From Quercus robur (lineage: Eukaryota > Streptophyta > Magnoliopsida > Fagales > Fagaceae): a stretch of 64,000 nt of DNA. The stretch lies in contig NC_065535.1 in assembly GCF_932294415.1 (NCBI RefSeq), forward strand, positions 91,962,862-92,026,861, given 5' to 3'. A model generated the notes under the pieces. The model saw only the letters and a program-made list of their open reading frames with translations, did not search any database and was not told where the DNA came from. The translations under genes were made by a program, and so were the position numbers. How positions within the stretch are numbered: position 1 is the first letter of the stretch; each line of letters opens with the position of its first letter. This document shows positions 1-10,850 of this stretch, piece by piece.

Positions 1-7
1 TTAACAG

Positions 8-776
8 ACATGGAATCCCATTAACAATAAAAAGTTTGAGACACTCTCCTACCTCCCTCCCCTCTCTGAGGATTCAATTGCAAAGGAGGTTGACTACATG
101 ATGAAAATGGGATGGATTCCTTGCCTTGAGTTTGATGAGGTTAGATGAGATTAATTAACATTTATAGTTAATAATGCTTCCATTATTCCATGTTTCAACA
201 AATGGAATCTTTATTCATCATCTTGTTTGTATTAAATTAAAAAAAGGGCATGTAAATCATTTGTTTATGTACACCAGTCATATTCCAAATCAATAAGCCA
301 AAATAACCGGCACACATGAATCTATGCTCATCTTTTCAGAGAATTCATTACTCCCAAGTGATATTAAGACACTACAAATTTTATTGTTTAATCTTTACAA
401 ACTAATGTGTCGATGATCACAAAACAAAAGAGTAATTCAAACACTTATTTATTATGTTGTTGATGAGTTAAAGTTACGCGGATCACATTCATTATCATGT
501 CAGTTTGTATAATTTGATGCTTTTGTTTTATTTCTATGGAAGGTGGGGAGTGTTCGTAGAGAGCATAGCCGAATGCCAGGATACTATGATGGGAGGTATT
601 GGACACTGTGGAAGCTACCCATGTTTGGGTGCAGTGATGCCTCTCAAGTCCTCAATGAAATCCATGAGTGCAGAAAGGCTTACCCAAATGCTTATATTCG
701 CTGCTTGGCTTTTGACAACAAGAAACAAGCTCAGTGCATGGCCTTTGTCATTCAGAAACCCACCACCAGTGCTTAA
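8..776 (+). CDS. rbcS: RuBisCO small subunit, 3' part (exons 2 and 3)
   Basis: This is the nuclear small subunit of RuBisCO, which assembles with the plastid-encoded large subunit in the chloroplast stroma. Exon 2 (8-139) follows a CAG acceptor and encodes 44 residues that include [13 protein letters not shown] and [10 protein letters not shown]. Intron 2 is 140-542 (GT...AG). Exon 3 (543-776) begins [20 protein letters not shown] and ends QKPTTSA before TAA. Both intron positions are those usual for plant rbcS genes. Exon 1, with the transit peptide and the Met-Gln of the mature protein, lies before the window. The loop before PGYYDGRYW reads [10 protein letters not shown] where most plants have roughly GFVYREHGRS, so this is a somewhat diverged family member. 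Both exons are open and spliceable, so I call it functional rather than pseudogenic. Confidence 0.93.
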
Positions 777-1486
777 GGTGCTTGCTTTGGGTTTTTTTTA
801 ACCTTTCTCTTCAAAGATTTTCAAACCCAATGTTTGTTTTTTAATCCCTTTATGCGGAGCCAATAAGAAATTTGGGTGTTTGTGAAGAGTATTCCTCTAT
901 TTCTAATATGGTAGGTATCTTCTAATATGTACTAGCAAAGCATCTTTGGAGAAGATACTCGTGAGCTTTTTTTATTCACTCTTTTTGTTGAAAAATAATA
1001 TCTTTTATATGATCTGTGATATGTACTTGCTTATTTATAATAATCTACTTCTATATATTATAATGTGGGACATTACTAGCCCATGGTTTTCAGGCTTCTT
1101 TTTGGTGGGGGCTAGTGGTTTTAAATTCCATCAGATTTGACTTGCCACTGCCCACTGGCACTGGCACTGGCACAATATTGCTACAGGGTTTATTGCTTAT
1201 TTTCCGTCGGCAATGCGAGACAAAAAGTGAGTTTAACAAATGAACTGAATATAAGTTTGAGGTTGGCTCCAAATCCAAAATAATTTGGATCGGATTGGAA
1301 AGATTTTATTTTATTATTCATCTTATTTTTATTTTTATTATATTTTTGATATTATTTATAAGTCTTATTATATTATTTTAATTAATTTTTACTTTTATCT
1401 ACAATATTTTTAGTCAAAAGTTTTCAATTTCAGCAAAATAAACGAATTTTAAACAAACTCTTGTTTAGAGTATGCCAACTTTATTA
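777..1486. other. rbcS 3' UTR and AT-rich intergenic
   Basis: T-rich sequence follows the rbcS stop codon and probably holds the 3' UTR; an AATAAG-type signal lies near 861. The remainder is AT-rich with a short CTGGCA repeat near 1157. I see no gene. Confidence 0.5.
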
Positions 1487-2927
1487 GAGCATTCACATCC
1501 CAAAATGCCATCCTATTCTACTTTACCATCCAAAAAAACTACTTTATATAATACAATTTTACAATACTCCAGCATCTAATTTTTATTTTACAATACAACA
1601 TATTAAAATAATATTTTTATACAATAAAATAATATATCCCAAAGTAGGAGAGAGAGTTGGAATTGTTTAATAAAAAGTAGAAGAGAGAAAGAATTAAATA
1701 ATAATATATCTCTTTACCATTCAGCTGCGAAATTTTTTTGCAATATTTGGCTTTGGCTTTTGCAAGTTCTAAGAGTATCCACGTACGGATTTCATATTTC
1801 ATCTTATTTTATCATCTCAAAAAGTTACTTTATCAATTATACCATACCATTTTACAATACACCTAATATCTCAACTTTTATTTTCCTATTCTACTCATTA
1901 AAATAATATTTCTACATAATAAAATAAAATATCCCACAATTACCATCATTTACAATAAAAAACATTATTTATTCTTTCTCTCTCTTTATTTCTGTTCAAC
2001 AACCACAATCACCACCATTGTCGCACTACACACACTTGACACCACCACTGCCACCACCACCACCACCAGCAACCCATAATCTACCGTCTACACCAAAAAA
2101 AAAAAAAACAAAAAAAAAACCCAGGTAGCAAACCCACGCTGCCACCCACTGACCCAAAACCCACTCCGACGAAGCCACAGACGCCTACCCCATCGTCGGC
2201 CCACCAGCCACAACTACTTCCACCACCTCCACCGTCGACCCACCATCCATAACCACAAACCCCAGTAGCTGAACCAAAAAAAAAAAAAAACACAATCCAA
2301 TGCCAACACAGCACAACCAAATCCAGCCAAATCAAAATCCAAAATCAAAATCCAAATCCAAAATCCAAAATCAAAATCCAAATCCAAAATCCAAAATCAA
2401 ACCCATCTGTTCTCACCAAACCCAAACCCAAACCCATCTATTCTCACCAGTAGCGATGGCGAGAGAGAGAGGGTTGCCCTTCGCTGTCTCTATTCATCCC
2501 AAACCCGTCATCATCATCATCATCTTCAACCCAAACGCCAAACGCCACCCAAATTCAACCCAAACGCCGGAAACCCACAACCTCCACGCCTCCACCACAG
2601 CTTTTCTGATCGAGCCTTCACGTTGTTGCCTCCATTCCGTTGAAGAAGAGAGAGCAGGAAGAAGAGAAAGCAGAAGGAAGAGAAAGAAGGAAGAGAGAGA
2701 AAAGAAAGAGAAAAAATGAGAGAGGATAGAAATGAGAGTATTAAAAAATTATTTTTTTTTTATACCATTCAGCTACAGTACCATCTTACATTTGAGATGG
2801 TATTGTAGCTCAATCTCAAAAAAATTTTGGCATATGCGATATGACCTTCCCATTGTTGAGCAGTTTTAGGAGTTAAATGCCAAATGTTTCTAACATTTGG
2901 CATATACAAGCCCCACTGCTGATGCTC
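1487..2927. mobile_element. MITE-like non-autonomous element(s)
   Basis: The left end reads TAGAGCATTCACATCC and the right end, reverse-complemented, reads TAGAGCATCAGCAGTGG, giving short matching terminal repeats. The body holds repeated AT-rich modules of the type ACAATAC...ATTAAAATAATATTT...ACAATAAAATAA (near 1560-1625 and 1855-1930). The middle is low-complexity: CCA and CAC runs, and AAATCCAAAATC repeats near 2335-2400. A further end-like sequence near 2985-3002 suggests nested copies, so the right boundary is uncertain. A related copy lies inside the CACTA near 36.4-37.4 kb. Open frames here are low-complexity and not credible genes. Confidence 0.5.
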
Positions 2928-4029
2928 TAATGGAGTGGGAATTTTGGACTTAAATGCTAAAAAATGCTTACATTTAGCATAAGGTATTTGGGTGTGAATT
3001 CTCTTATCTTCTAAAGTCACTTCAGAAAATAAGCTGGCCAAATACAATACCGACACAAAATGAGGATGCATAGATACACGAAAGCCTTGATCCAGTGTAA
3101 ACATTATTCATATTGTGAATACATTTTTTTTACCAATGAACTTCGAGTTTCTTGACGAAATATTACCCCCAAATACATTTTTACAGCTATTTTCTGTTCT
3201 TTTGTGAGTTAATAGCATATAGATTAATTGTTTTTAGTGGACTTTTAATGTTAAGTAGTTTTTTTTTTTTTTTTTGAGGGGATAGTAGTTGTTTTTTTAG
3301 TAATATACTTTTTATTATTATAAAATACTACAATTTATATGAATTAAATGTGTGTGCAACTTCACCTACCATCCTATCCCATTCAGTATAAAAAGAGATA
3401 TGTTTTACTGTATAATATTGAATTAAGACTAAAAAAAATCATATAATTCCACCTCAGTAACCAATTATTTTTGACTAAATTGGCCACCTCAAAACAAAAA
3501 TGTTTTAGATAATTAAAAAAAAAATTTGTGCTTTGCCCAAAATCAAAAGGAACCCCAAAGCTCTTGTTTCATACATACATATTAAAGTATTTTTTTTTAA
3601 CATTTAGGCAACAAAAAAATACACCATTCACCCCTAGACTCAAGTCCACGAGTGATTTAAAAAAAAAAAAAAAAAAAAGAAGTTAAACTCCTAAAGAGAC
3701 GGTAGATCTGAAAGTTTAAAACGATTGCTTTTAGTTTTTTGGATAATATGATCAAACTAAAAATTGACACATCATCACTTTATTAAATATATTAAGACAT
3801 AAAAAATTGACATATCATCACTTGTGTACTAAATCTTAAGCATTAACAGTGTATTTTTCTCTCTCAAAAAAAAAAAAAAAAAGTGTATTTTTGCCTTAAT
3901 GATTCTGTTAATTGTGACATAAAGCCACTAGAGTAGTGACATGTGTGAGGTTTAGAAGCCCATGACAGGCTAAGCGAGCTATTCTCAAGGCTCCTCGCCT
4001 CACCAGCAAGACCAACTGACCAACTACAA
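2928..4029. other. AT-rich intergenic
   Basis: No gene is visible. It contains homopolymer runs (A tract near 3660-3678, T tract near 3260) and AT-rich filler with no coding signature. Confidence 0.5.
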
Positions 4030-4630
4030 AAACCCAAAAATGTCATGCCCACCAAGTTAGTATGGCACCCATTTCGATACCCATATCCAACATCTACCTA
4101 TCTCCATCGACAAACCCCTCCACAACCTTAGTACCATGAAACCAAATGTTATTTTCAACATATTTTCCCCTTAAAACTAACACATAGGCTTTCTCTGTTT
4201 GCAGCAATTAATCATTCACCCCAATTTCGTAACATTGCCTTGTTGATATCCAAATTCCTAAAACTGAGAGCCCCTGAATTGTTGGTTAACGCAACAAATC
4301 ACATGCCCTCAGTGACAAGTATTTACCTTCCCCCATCTTATGTTTCCACCATAAACGACTAGACATACAATCAAGTTTATCACATAACTGATTCGGGAGC
4401 TTGAATGTGGAGGTTACATAGGTTGCGATATCTTGGACCAACGACTTAATCATAGCACATCCACCTGCCCAAGAAAATCATTTACTCCAACATCCACACA
4501 ATTTTGTTCCCCACTCATCTTTCAAGTACCTAAAATCCTCAACTTTCCTATTGGATAAAATCATGGGTGAGCCTAGGTACCTTGAATGTTTACTTATTTC
4601 TCTCGTATCAAGCAAACTCCTAAGCTGCGT
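4030..4630 (-). pseudogene. L1-type LINE reverse transcriptase relic (C-terminal part)
   Basis: Read on the minus strand with frameshifts and stops, this matches the stretch after the catalytic core of plant L1 reverse transcriptases. Recognisable pieces are SKHSRYLGSP (family: KYLGLP), SWAGGCAMIKSL (family: SQAGREVLIKAV), TSTFKLPNQLCDKL (family: SVFKLPKGLCDEI), WWKHKMGEG, and ALSFRNLDINKAMLRNWG (family: LGFRDLxxFNxALLAKQ). The order of motifs is correct. Several stops and frame changes make it an old relic. Both ends are diffuse. Confidence 0.8.
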
Positions 4631-4668
4631 TGTCCTGGATCAATGAACATTACAGGGAAGAAAAAAAA
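4629..4668. repeat. Short dispersed motif ending in an A run, copy 1
   Basis: TGTCCTGGATCAATGAACAT followed by TACAGG and an A-rich run. Nearly the same motif occurs at 9721-9757. Both lie near LINE relics, but on opposite sides, so the link to the LINEs is unclear. Confidence 0.5.
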
Positions 4669-5082
4669 TCAATATATATATAAAAATAAAAACCTCATGT
4701 GAGGATACATGGGTCCTGTCATATGGCGCTTTTAAACTATTACCCATTAAGTTTCCATTAAGTTTTTTTAAACCTTTTTCATTAAGTTTTTAAATTATTA
4801 CCCAATAACTTATTGTAACTTAGTTTTATTATTAGTTATTGATATGGTTTGAGGTTGACAATTAGACCAAATAAATGTAATTCTCTAAAAACAAATGACT
4901 ACCTTCTCAAAATAGACAAAAAGCCCAAGCCCAGCCATTATGAATTATGACCCAAGTCTGAACTCTCCACCCACGTGTAGTTCAAAATCTATAAGGTCTG
5001 ACTCACCTCACAGTTGTGTACATCAAAGGTTAAACCTTTGTGTTTGCTGTTTATCCTCAAAAAAATTTAAAACTTTGTGCAG
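4669..5082. other. AT-rich intergenic
   Basis: Short spacer between the LINE relic and the tandem array. No gene or strong motif is seen. Confidence 0.4.
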
Positions 5083-7175
5083 TTAAATTTTGTATTATTA
5101 AGTATATTATAAATATTTAAGATAGTAATTAGTATTTAGAATGTAGATTGTGGAATGGTTTATCTTTATTTATTTATTTTTTCTTTTTATATGGTACGTT
5201 ACTTTCAAGAAATAAAGTACTGGATAAATTTTTTTTTCAATTTTTTTTCTTATGTAAATTTTATATTATTAAGTGAATTATAAATATTTAAAACAGTAAT
5301 TAGTATTTAGAGGGTGAACTGTGGAGTGATTTATCTTTATTCTTTTTTTTTTTTCTTTTTGTATGGTACTTTAATTTCAAGAAATTAAGTACTGGGTAAA
5401 TTTTTTTTTTTACTTTTTTTTTTTTTCTTTTGTAAATTTTTATATTATTAAGTGGATTATAAATATTTAAAATAGTAATTAGTATTTAAACTGTGGACTA
5501 CGAAGTGATTTGTCTTTATTTTTTATTTTTTTTGTATGGTATTTTACTTTCAAAACTATGGAGTGATTTATCTATATTTTTCTTTTTCTTTTTCTTTTTC
5601 TTTTTGTATGGTATTTTACTTTGAAAAAATTAAGTACTAGGTAAATTTTTTTTTAACTTTTTTTTTTCTTTTGTAAATTTTATATTATTAAGTGGATTAT
5701 AAATATTTAAGATAGTAATTAGTATTTAGAATGTGGACCGTGGAGTGATTTATATTTATCTTTTCCTTTTTCCTTTTTCTTTTTGTATGGTATTTTTTTT
5801 TCTAGAAATCAAGTAATGGGTTTTTTTTTCACTTTTCTTTTTGTAAATTTTATATTATTAAGTGGATTATAAATATCTAAGATAGTAATTAATATTTAAA
5901 GTGTGAATTGTGGAATAATTTTTCTTAAATTTTTTTTTCTTTTTTGTATGGTACTTTACTTTCAAGAAATAAAGTACTGGGAATTTTTTTTTTTTTTTTG
6001 TAAATTTTATATTATTAAGTGGATTATAAATATTTAAGATAGTTATTAGTATTTAGAGTGTAGACTGTGGAATGATTTATCTTTATTTTTTTCTTTTTCT
6101 TTTTGTATGGTACTTTACTTTTAAGAAATCAAGTATTGAGTAAATTTTTTTTTTTTCACTTTTTTTTTGGGTAAATTTTATATTATTAAGTGGTTTATAA
6201 ATATTTAAGATAGTAATTAGTTTTTAGGGTGACCGTGAAGTGATTTATCTTTATCTTTTTGTTTTTGTTTTTTTTTTTTTTTTGTATGGTACTTTATTTT
6301 CAATAACTCAAGTATTGGGTAATTTTTCTTTTCACTTTTTTTTTTCTTTTAAAAATTTTATATTATTAAGTGGATTATGTATGTTTTAGATATTAATTAG
6401 TTTTTAGAGTGTGGACCGTGGAGTGATTTATCTTTTTTTTCTTTTTTTTTTTCTTTTTGTATGGTACTTTACTTTAAGGAAATAAAGTATTGGGTAAACC
6501 TTTTTTTTTTTTTCACTTTTTTTTAAAATTTTATATTATTAAGTGGATTATAAATATTTAAGATAGTAATTAGTATTTGGAGTGTGGACCGTGGAGTGAT
6601 TTATCTTTATCTTTTTTTTTTCTTTTTCTTTTTGTATGGTACTTTATTTTCAAGAAATCAAGTACAGGGTAAATTATATTTTTTCACTTTTTTTTTTCTT
6701 TTGTAAATTTTATATTATTAAGTGGATTATAAATATTTAAGATGGTAATTAGTATTTAGAGTGGATTGTAGAGTGATTTATCTTTATCTTTTTATCTTTT
6801 TCTTTTTATATTGTACTTTACCTTCAAGAAATAAAGTACTGGATTTTTTTTTTCTTTTGTAAATTTTATATTATTAAGTGGATAATAAATATTTAAGATA
6901 GTTATTAGTAGTATTTAGAATTTGGAATGTGGAGTGATTTATTTTTATCTTTTTCTTTTGTATGGTACTTTACTTTCAAGTAATGGGTAATTTTTTTTTT
7001 TACATTTTTTTTCTTTTGTAAATTTTATATTATTAAATGAATTATAAATATTTAAGATAATTATTATTTAAAGTGTGGATATGTGGAGTGATTTATCTTT
7101 ATCTTTATTTTTTTTATTTTTTTTATTTTTTTATATATGGTAGTTTACTTTCAAGAATTCAAGTACTAAGTAAAT
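5083..7175. repeat. Tandem array of about 12 units (about 155-240 bp each)
   Basis: Each unit begins TAAATTTTATATTATTAAGT, continues with ATAAATATTTAAGATAGTAA and TTAGTATTTAGAGTGTGGAC, then GTGATTTATCTTTAT, a variable T/C-rich tract, TTTGTATGGTACTTTACTTT, CAAGAAATCAAGTACTGGG and a second T-rich tract. Unit starts lie near 5083, 5255, 5432, 5673, 5843, 5999, 6171, 6351, 6524, 6701, 6858 and 7017. The unit starting near 5432 is longer because part of it is duplicated internally (near 5520-5620). Most length variation is in the pyrimidine tracts. No coding capacity is seen. Confidence 0.93.
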
Positions 7176-7198
7176 CCTATCAAAAAAAGGTACAAGGT

Positions 7199-7200
7199 AA

Positions 7201-7225
<25 letters not shown>
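7199..7225. repeat. TA microsatellite
   Basis: A run of about 13 TA dinucleotides followed by a T tract, just right of the tandem array. Confidence 0.9.
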
Positions 7226-7231
<6 letters not shown>

Positions 7232-7235
7232 TTCA

Positions 7236-7801
7236 CAATAAAGGGGTATTAGCATCAAGTCATAACAATATGTTGCTGTCAAGAAGCTAGAAAATATGTG
7301 AGGGAATTTAAAATCGAAGTGATTGTGATTGGCCAAAAACTGGCCAATCTAAAAAATAACAAAAAAGGGTAAGAAATTACAAAAACTGGCTTTGAAAAAA
7401 AAAAATTAAGGTGTGGAAAAAAAAAAAAACCTATTTAGTGTTTGAACAAAAGCAGCAACACCAATACCGCAAAGGCAAGAACATCGTTTTCTATATCCTC
7501 CTCGAGTGTTCTGAGCAGAGACTGGAGAGAGAGGCTTGGCCATGAAGGATAGGCCCGTGGAGCACAAAGAATAATGCTTTGGTTGAGGACCTCACTAGAA
7601 AATGTGAGGGTTAGTGAAGGGAACAAGAAAGGAGAGAAGAAAAAAAAAAATGAAAGAGAGAAAAGAGGAAGTTGAGGAAGAAGGGTGAGTACTGGTGCAT
7701 TTCTAAAGTGACAATGTGATCTATTTATAGAAGAGAAAAAGCAAGTAAAATAAATGAAAATTTTGGGCTGAACCTCACAAATGTTTTTTATAAGTTATTG
7801 C
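7236..7801. other. Intergenic
   Basis: AT-rich sequence with an A/G-rich patch near 7620-7690. No recognisable coding region. The last five bases (ATTGC) are the left target-site duplication of the next element. Confidence 0.4.
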
Positions 7802-8579
7802 TGTAGGGTCGCAATTTCGGCCCAAGCCCAAAATGTATGGAGTCTTGGTCCAATGAGCCTAATACAATGAATTTGTAAAGAATGGGTCGAAAAAGTAGGT
7901 CCTAATGAATTGAACAATGACTAGTATTAGACTAAATGACAATCAAGTACAAATAAGAAATATTGATGTCAGTGGACTTTCAGTCTGAGGAGGCCACAAT
8001 TATTGTATATTGATCACAGTTGGATATTAAGATAGTTCAAATTGCTACAGTATTCTCTCTCTATTTTTCCGATCCCTCCTCCATGAAAGGGTCCTTCTCC
8101 TTATATATCTCTCTCTGAATAATCTTTACCTTCCACTTGTTGATCATTCGAAACTCTACTTGAGTGCTTGTTCTATCAGACACCCTCTCTAACTCTTTGT
8201 GAGTTGCGGTAGTCAAGGTAACACTGTTCAGAGGTATTCTCCAAATAAATGCGGCCAGAAAAGTAGTTGCAGTGCATTTAATGTGATGGTGAAGCCTTCT
8301 CTTAGATATTTTCAGGTTTCTTTCCTTCTCATGTGTTCGCGAAGTACATCTACGTCATTGAAACTTTCTAGAAGGTCGCTTTAATTGTTGGATTATGTAT
8401 TTTGACCCCTATTCATTAAGTCCGAGGAGAATGTACTCCTCGAACGATCCTTCATTTGCCTTGTACTAATGGGACCTGGTCTGGGAATATCTTATGATTA
8501 TTTGCTTATCCTCGGACCCATTTGTATTCTCGGATAAAGCCCAATGCCCAGAATATGATCTTGGACCCTTGCCCCTACA
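7802..8579 (-). mobile_element. Solo LTR, family A copy 1
   Basis: A 778-bp element with ends TGTAGGG...CCCTACA, flanked by a perfect 5-bp target-site duplication ATTGC (7797-7801 and 8580-8584). It is collinear, in reverse orientation, with the elements at 15581-16360 and 57281-58096. A TATATAA promoter-like site and a (G)GATCGGAAAAATAGAGAGAG stretch are shared with the 15.6-kb copy. No internal retrotransposon region, primer-binding site or second LTR is next to it, so it is a solo LTR left by LTR-LTR recombination. The minus-strand call follows the shared order of promoter-like and terminal sequences. Confidence 0.88.
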
Positions 8580-9720
8580 ATTGCTGTGACCGAATTTTTA
8601 TTGGTTTTTATGGCCAACCACTAGCATTTTTCTAAATAAGTTAAATGATTAACATACATTAAGCATGAGTAATGCTATAAACACAAAATTTTTACACAAT
8701 GTTGATGTGACAAATTTTTATTGATTCTCATTTGAGCTCATTACTTATATCATTTTTTTTTTTTTTTTTTTTTTTACTTTCTAATAATCACTCACAATAT
8801 CAACTATTTGTAAAAAAAAAAAAAAAAAAAATCTAGCTCTAGCGTTTTCAATTAAACATTGATGCCAATTGCCTCAACAAATTTATCGAATTCATCAAAG
8901 CCTTGAGAAGTGAGGATGAATCTTAAGCCTTTTAAACATTTGCTCATAGGGACGAAACTACCTAGGGGCTGAGGGGGGTCATGTCCCCTAGTATATTTAT
9001 TAGCATAAAATATTTCTTTTGGTTCTAAAATTAATATATTTGCCCCCCCCCCCCCTCTCCTAAACAATTTACAAGCTGACCCATGAAACCAAAAATGAAA
9101 AAAATTATCAAGTCATCCCTTGTTTGGTTGTTCCAAGAATATCAAGAAAAACATTTAGCTAAACACTTGGACAATTTACAAATTTGGACAACAGGAAAAA
9201 TCTACAAAGCAATTCACATATTTAGATAATAAAAAAAATCTTTGGACACAAAATAATTGGGATTATTCAACTGACATGACTATCATTTTTCTTGTTAACC
9301 CTTCTCATCAGCATTTCTTCAAACATATGAAACCATATAGATACAAAAATTGGCATTATTGTCCGTAACAAAATTAATGGCGATGAAGGCAATCCATAGT
9401 AAAAGAGAAAAAAAAAAAAAAACACTTAATATTTCAATATAAAACAAATATTGATGGTAGTGGGAGGCCAGTATGATGGAGGTGGTGGTTAATAGTCCTT
9501 AATTAATTAATTAATTAATTTTTGCTTTTGTTTTTAATACTAATGCAGTGGCTCAAGCAATTAATGAGGTAACAGTAAAAATAAGTTAATGTGAACTTTT
9601 GAGTGACAATTAAAAAAAAAAAAAAAAAACTTAATGAAAAGAGGTAAAAAAAAAATGGTAAATGAAAAATTAGAGTGCCATATAGCAAGACCTCATGCAC
9701 TCTAGGTAAAGAAAGTTGCT
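8580..9720. other. Intergenic with simple repeats
   Basis: Contains T and A homopolymers (8753-8776, 8812-8831), a C run (9044-9055) next to GGGGTCATGTCCCC-like sequence typical of decayed non-autonomous elements, and TTAA repeats near 9500. No gene is supported. Confidence 0.4.
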
Positions 9721-9757
9721 TTGTCCTGGATCGATGAACATTACAGGAAAAAAAAAA
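9721..9757. repeat. Short dispersed motif ending in an A run, copy 2
   Basis: TTGTCCTGGATCGATGAACA followed by TTACAGG and about 14 A residues; matches 4629-4668 with one substitution. Confidence 0.5.
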
Positions 9758-9949
9758 AAAACCCCATTTATTATGAAAAGATAAAGAGAGATATCTAAAG
9801 CTAAAACATTCAACTCAATTTGATTATAGGCAGGACATGTCTAGCTTAATTCCAATTCGGCCATACATTTATTCATTTTTGGGCCTAAAACTATGTAATA
9901 GCTGAATATCTCAAATAAATAAATAAACTAAACTATGTAATAGCTCTTG

Positions 9950-10850
9950 ATAAATAATAATCCTTTTCAGCAATCCATCAGTTAGAGACATAAGCCAGCA
10001 CATGGGGGAAATCAATTTGGCTGGCAAGGGTCCAATTCTTGTAGTAAAATCTTTTGCAATAAGCATATAGCTTAACATTACATAAGTTAATAGGTCTAAA
10101 TTTAGAGGAAAAATGAGCATTGGGAGCCTTGGGGATCAAAAAGATAAAAGGATGGATTTTACCTCTTGAGATAGCCAATCAGTTCTAAAGAAAGGATTGG
10201 ACAGCATCAACTAATTGATTGCCAACAGTTTCCTAATAATGTGCATAAAATAGACCTGTCATGCCATCTGGCCCAGAGGCATTCCATGGGTTTATACTCC
10301 ATACCACCAGCTTAGCTTCCACATATAAGGGGAGGATTCCATGAAAGGCGTCACTTTCATGCTCCGTAATGCATTGTTGGATAATGTTATCTAACCCCCA
10401 CTAGGGAAGGATGGTAAAGTTGAGGAGAAAAGCCTTTCAAATTTATCTATAAAATAGTCTCTAATTCTATTATCTAATACAAAAGATGGTGGACAGGCGA
10501 AAAAATCTAGAGTTTTAATCTCCTTCATGCAACCACAGTTCTCTAGATTTTGTCTCCAAACCATCTCATCCCTTAATAACCGTTATTCCAATTCAGTATT
10601 CAAACAAGCCTAACTGCAGATTATCCTTTGTAGGATCATGCTTCTTCAATTTTGCTAATCTTTCTTCTATTTGTTTAATCACAACCCTGCATAATCCAAA
10701 GTGATTTTTGTTACACTTTCTCCCTATTCAATTGAAGCTTCTTATTGAGTTTATAAAGCTCGGGGAGCCTATAGCTTCTTTCTCCCAATCCTATTGGACC
10801 ACTTCAAAGCTTGCACTATACCTTGTCCAAGGGCATAATCTAAATGGATG
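9950..10850 (-). pseudogene. L1-type LINE relic (linker and N-terminal reverse transcriptase)
   Basis: On the minus strand, from right to left, it carries the region between endonuclease and reverse transcriptase, including LRDEMVWRQ and RELWLHEGDKNTRFF (family: WRQKSRxxWLKEGDRNTKFFH). Next come [16 protein letters not shown] (family: PLKAPGPDGMPALFYQ) and ETVGNQLVDAVQSFL. Then, across a frameshift, come FIFLIPKAPNAHFSSKFRPI and NLCNV (family: TLIPKxxNPxxxxDFRPISLCNV). Stops and frameshifts show it is dead. It covers a different part of the polyprotein from the 4-kb relic. Confidence 0.85.

Noticed and set aside
2300-2719. 139-codon open frame
   Set aside because: Low-complexity Lys/Gln/Pro sequence from AAATCC-type repeats inside a MITE-like element.
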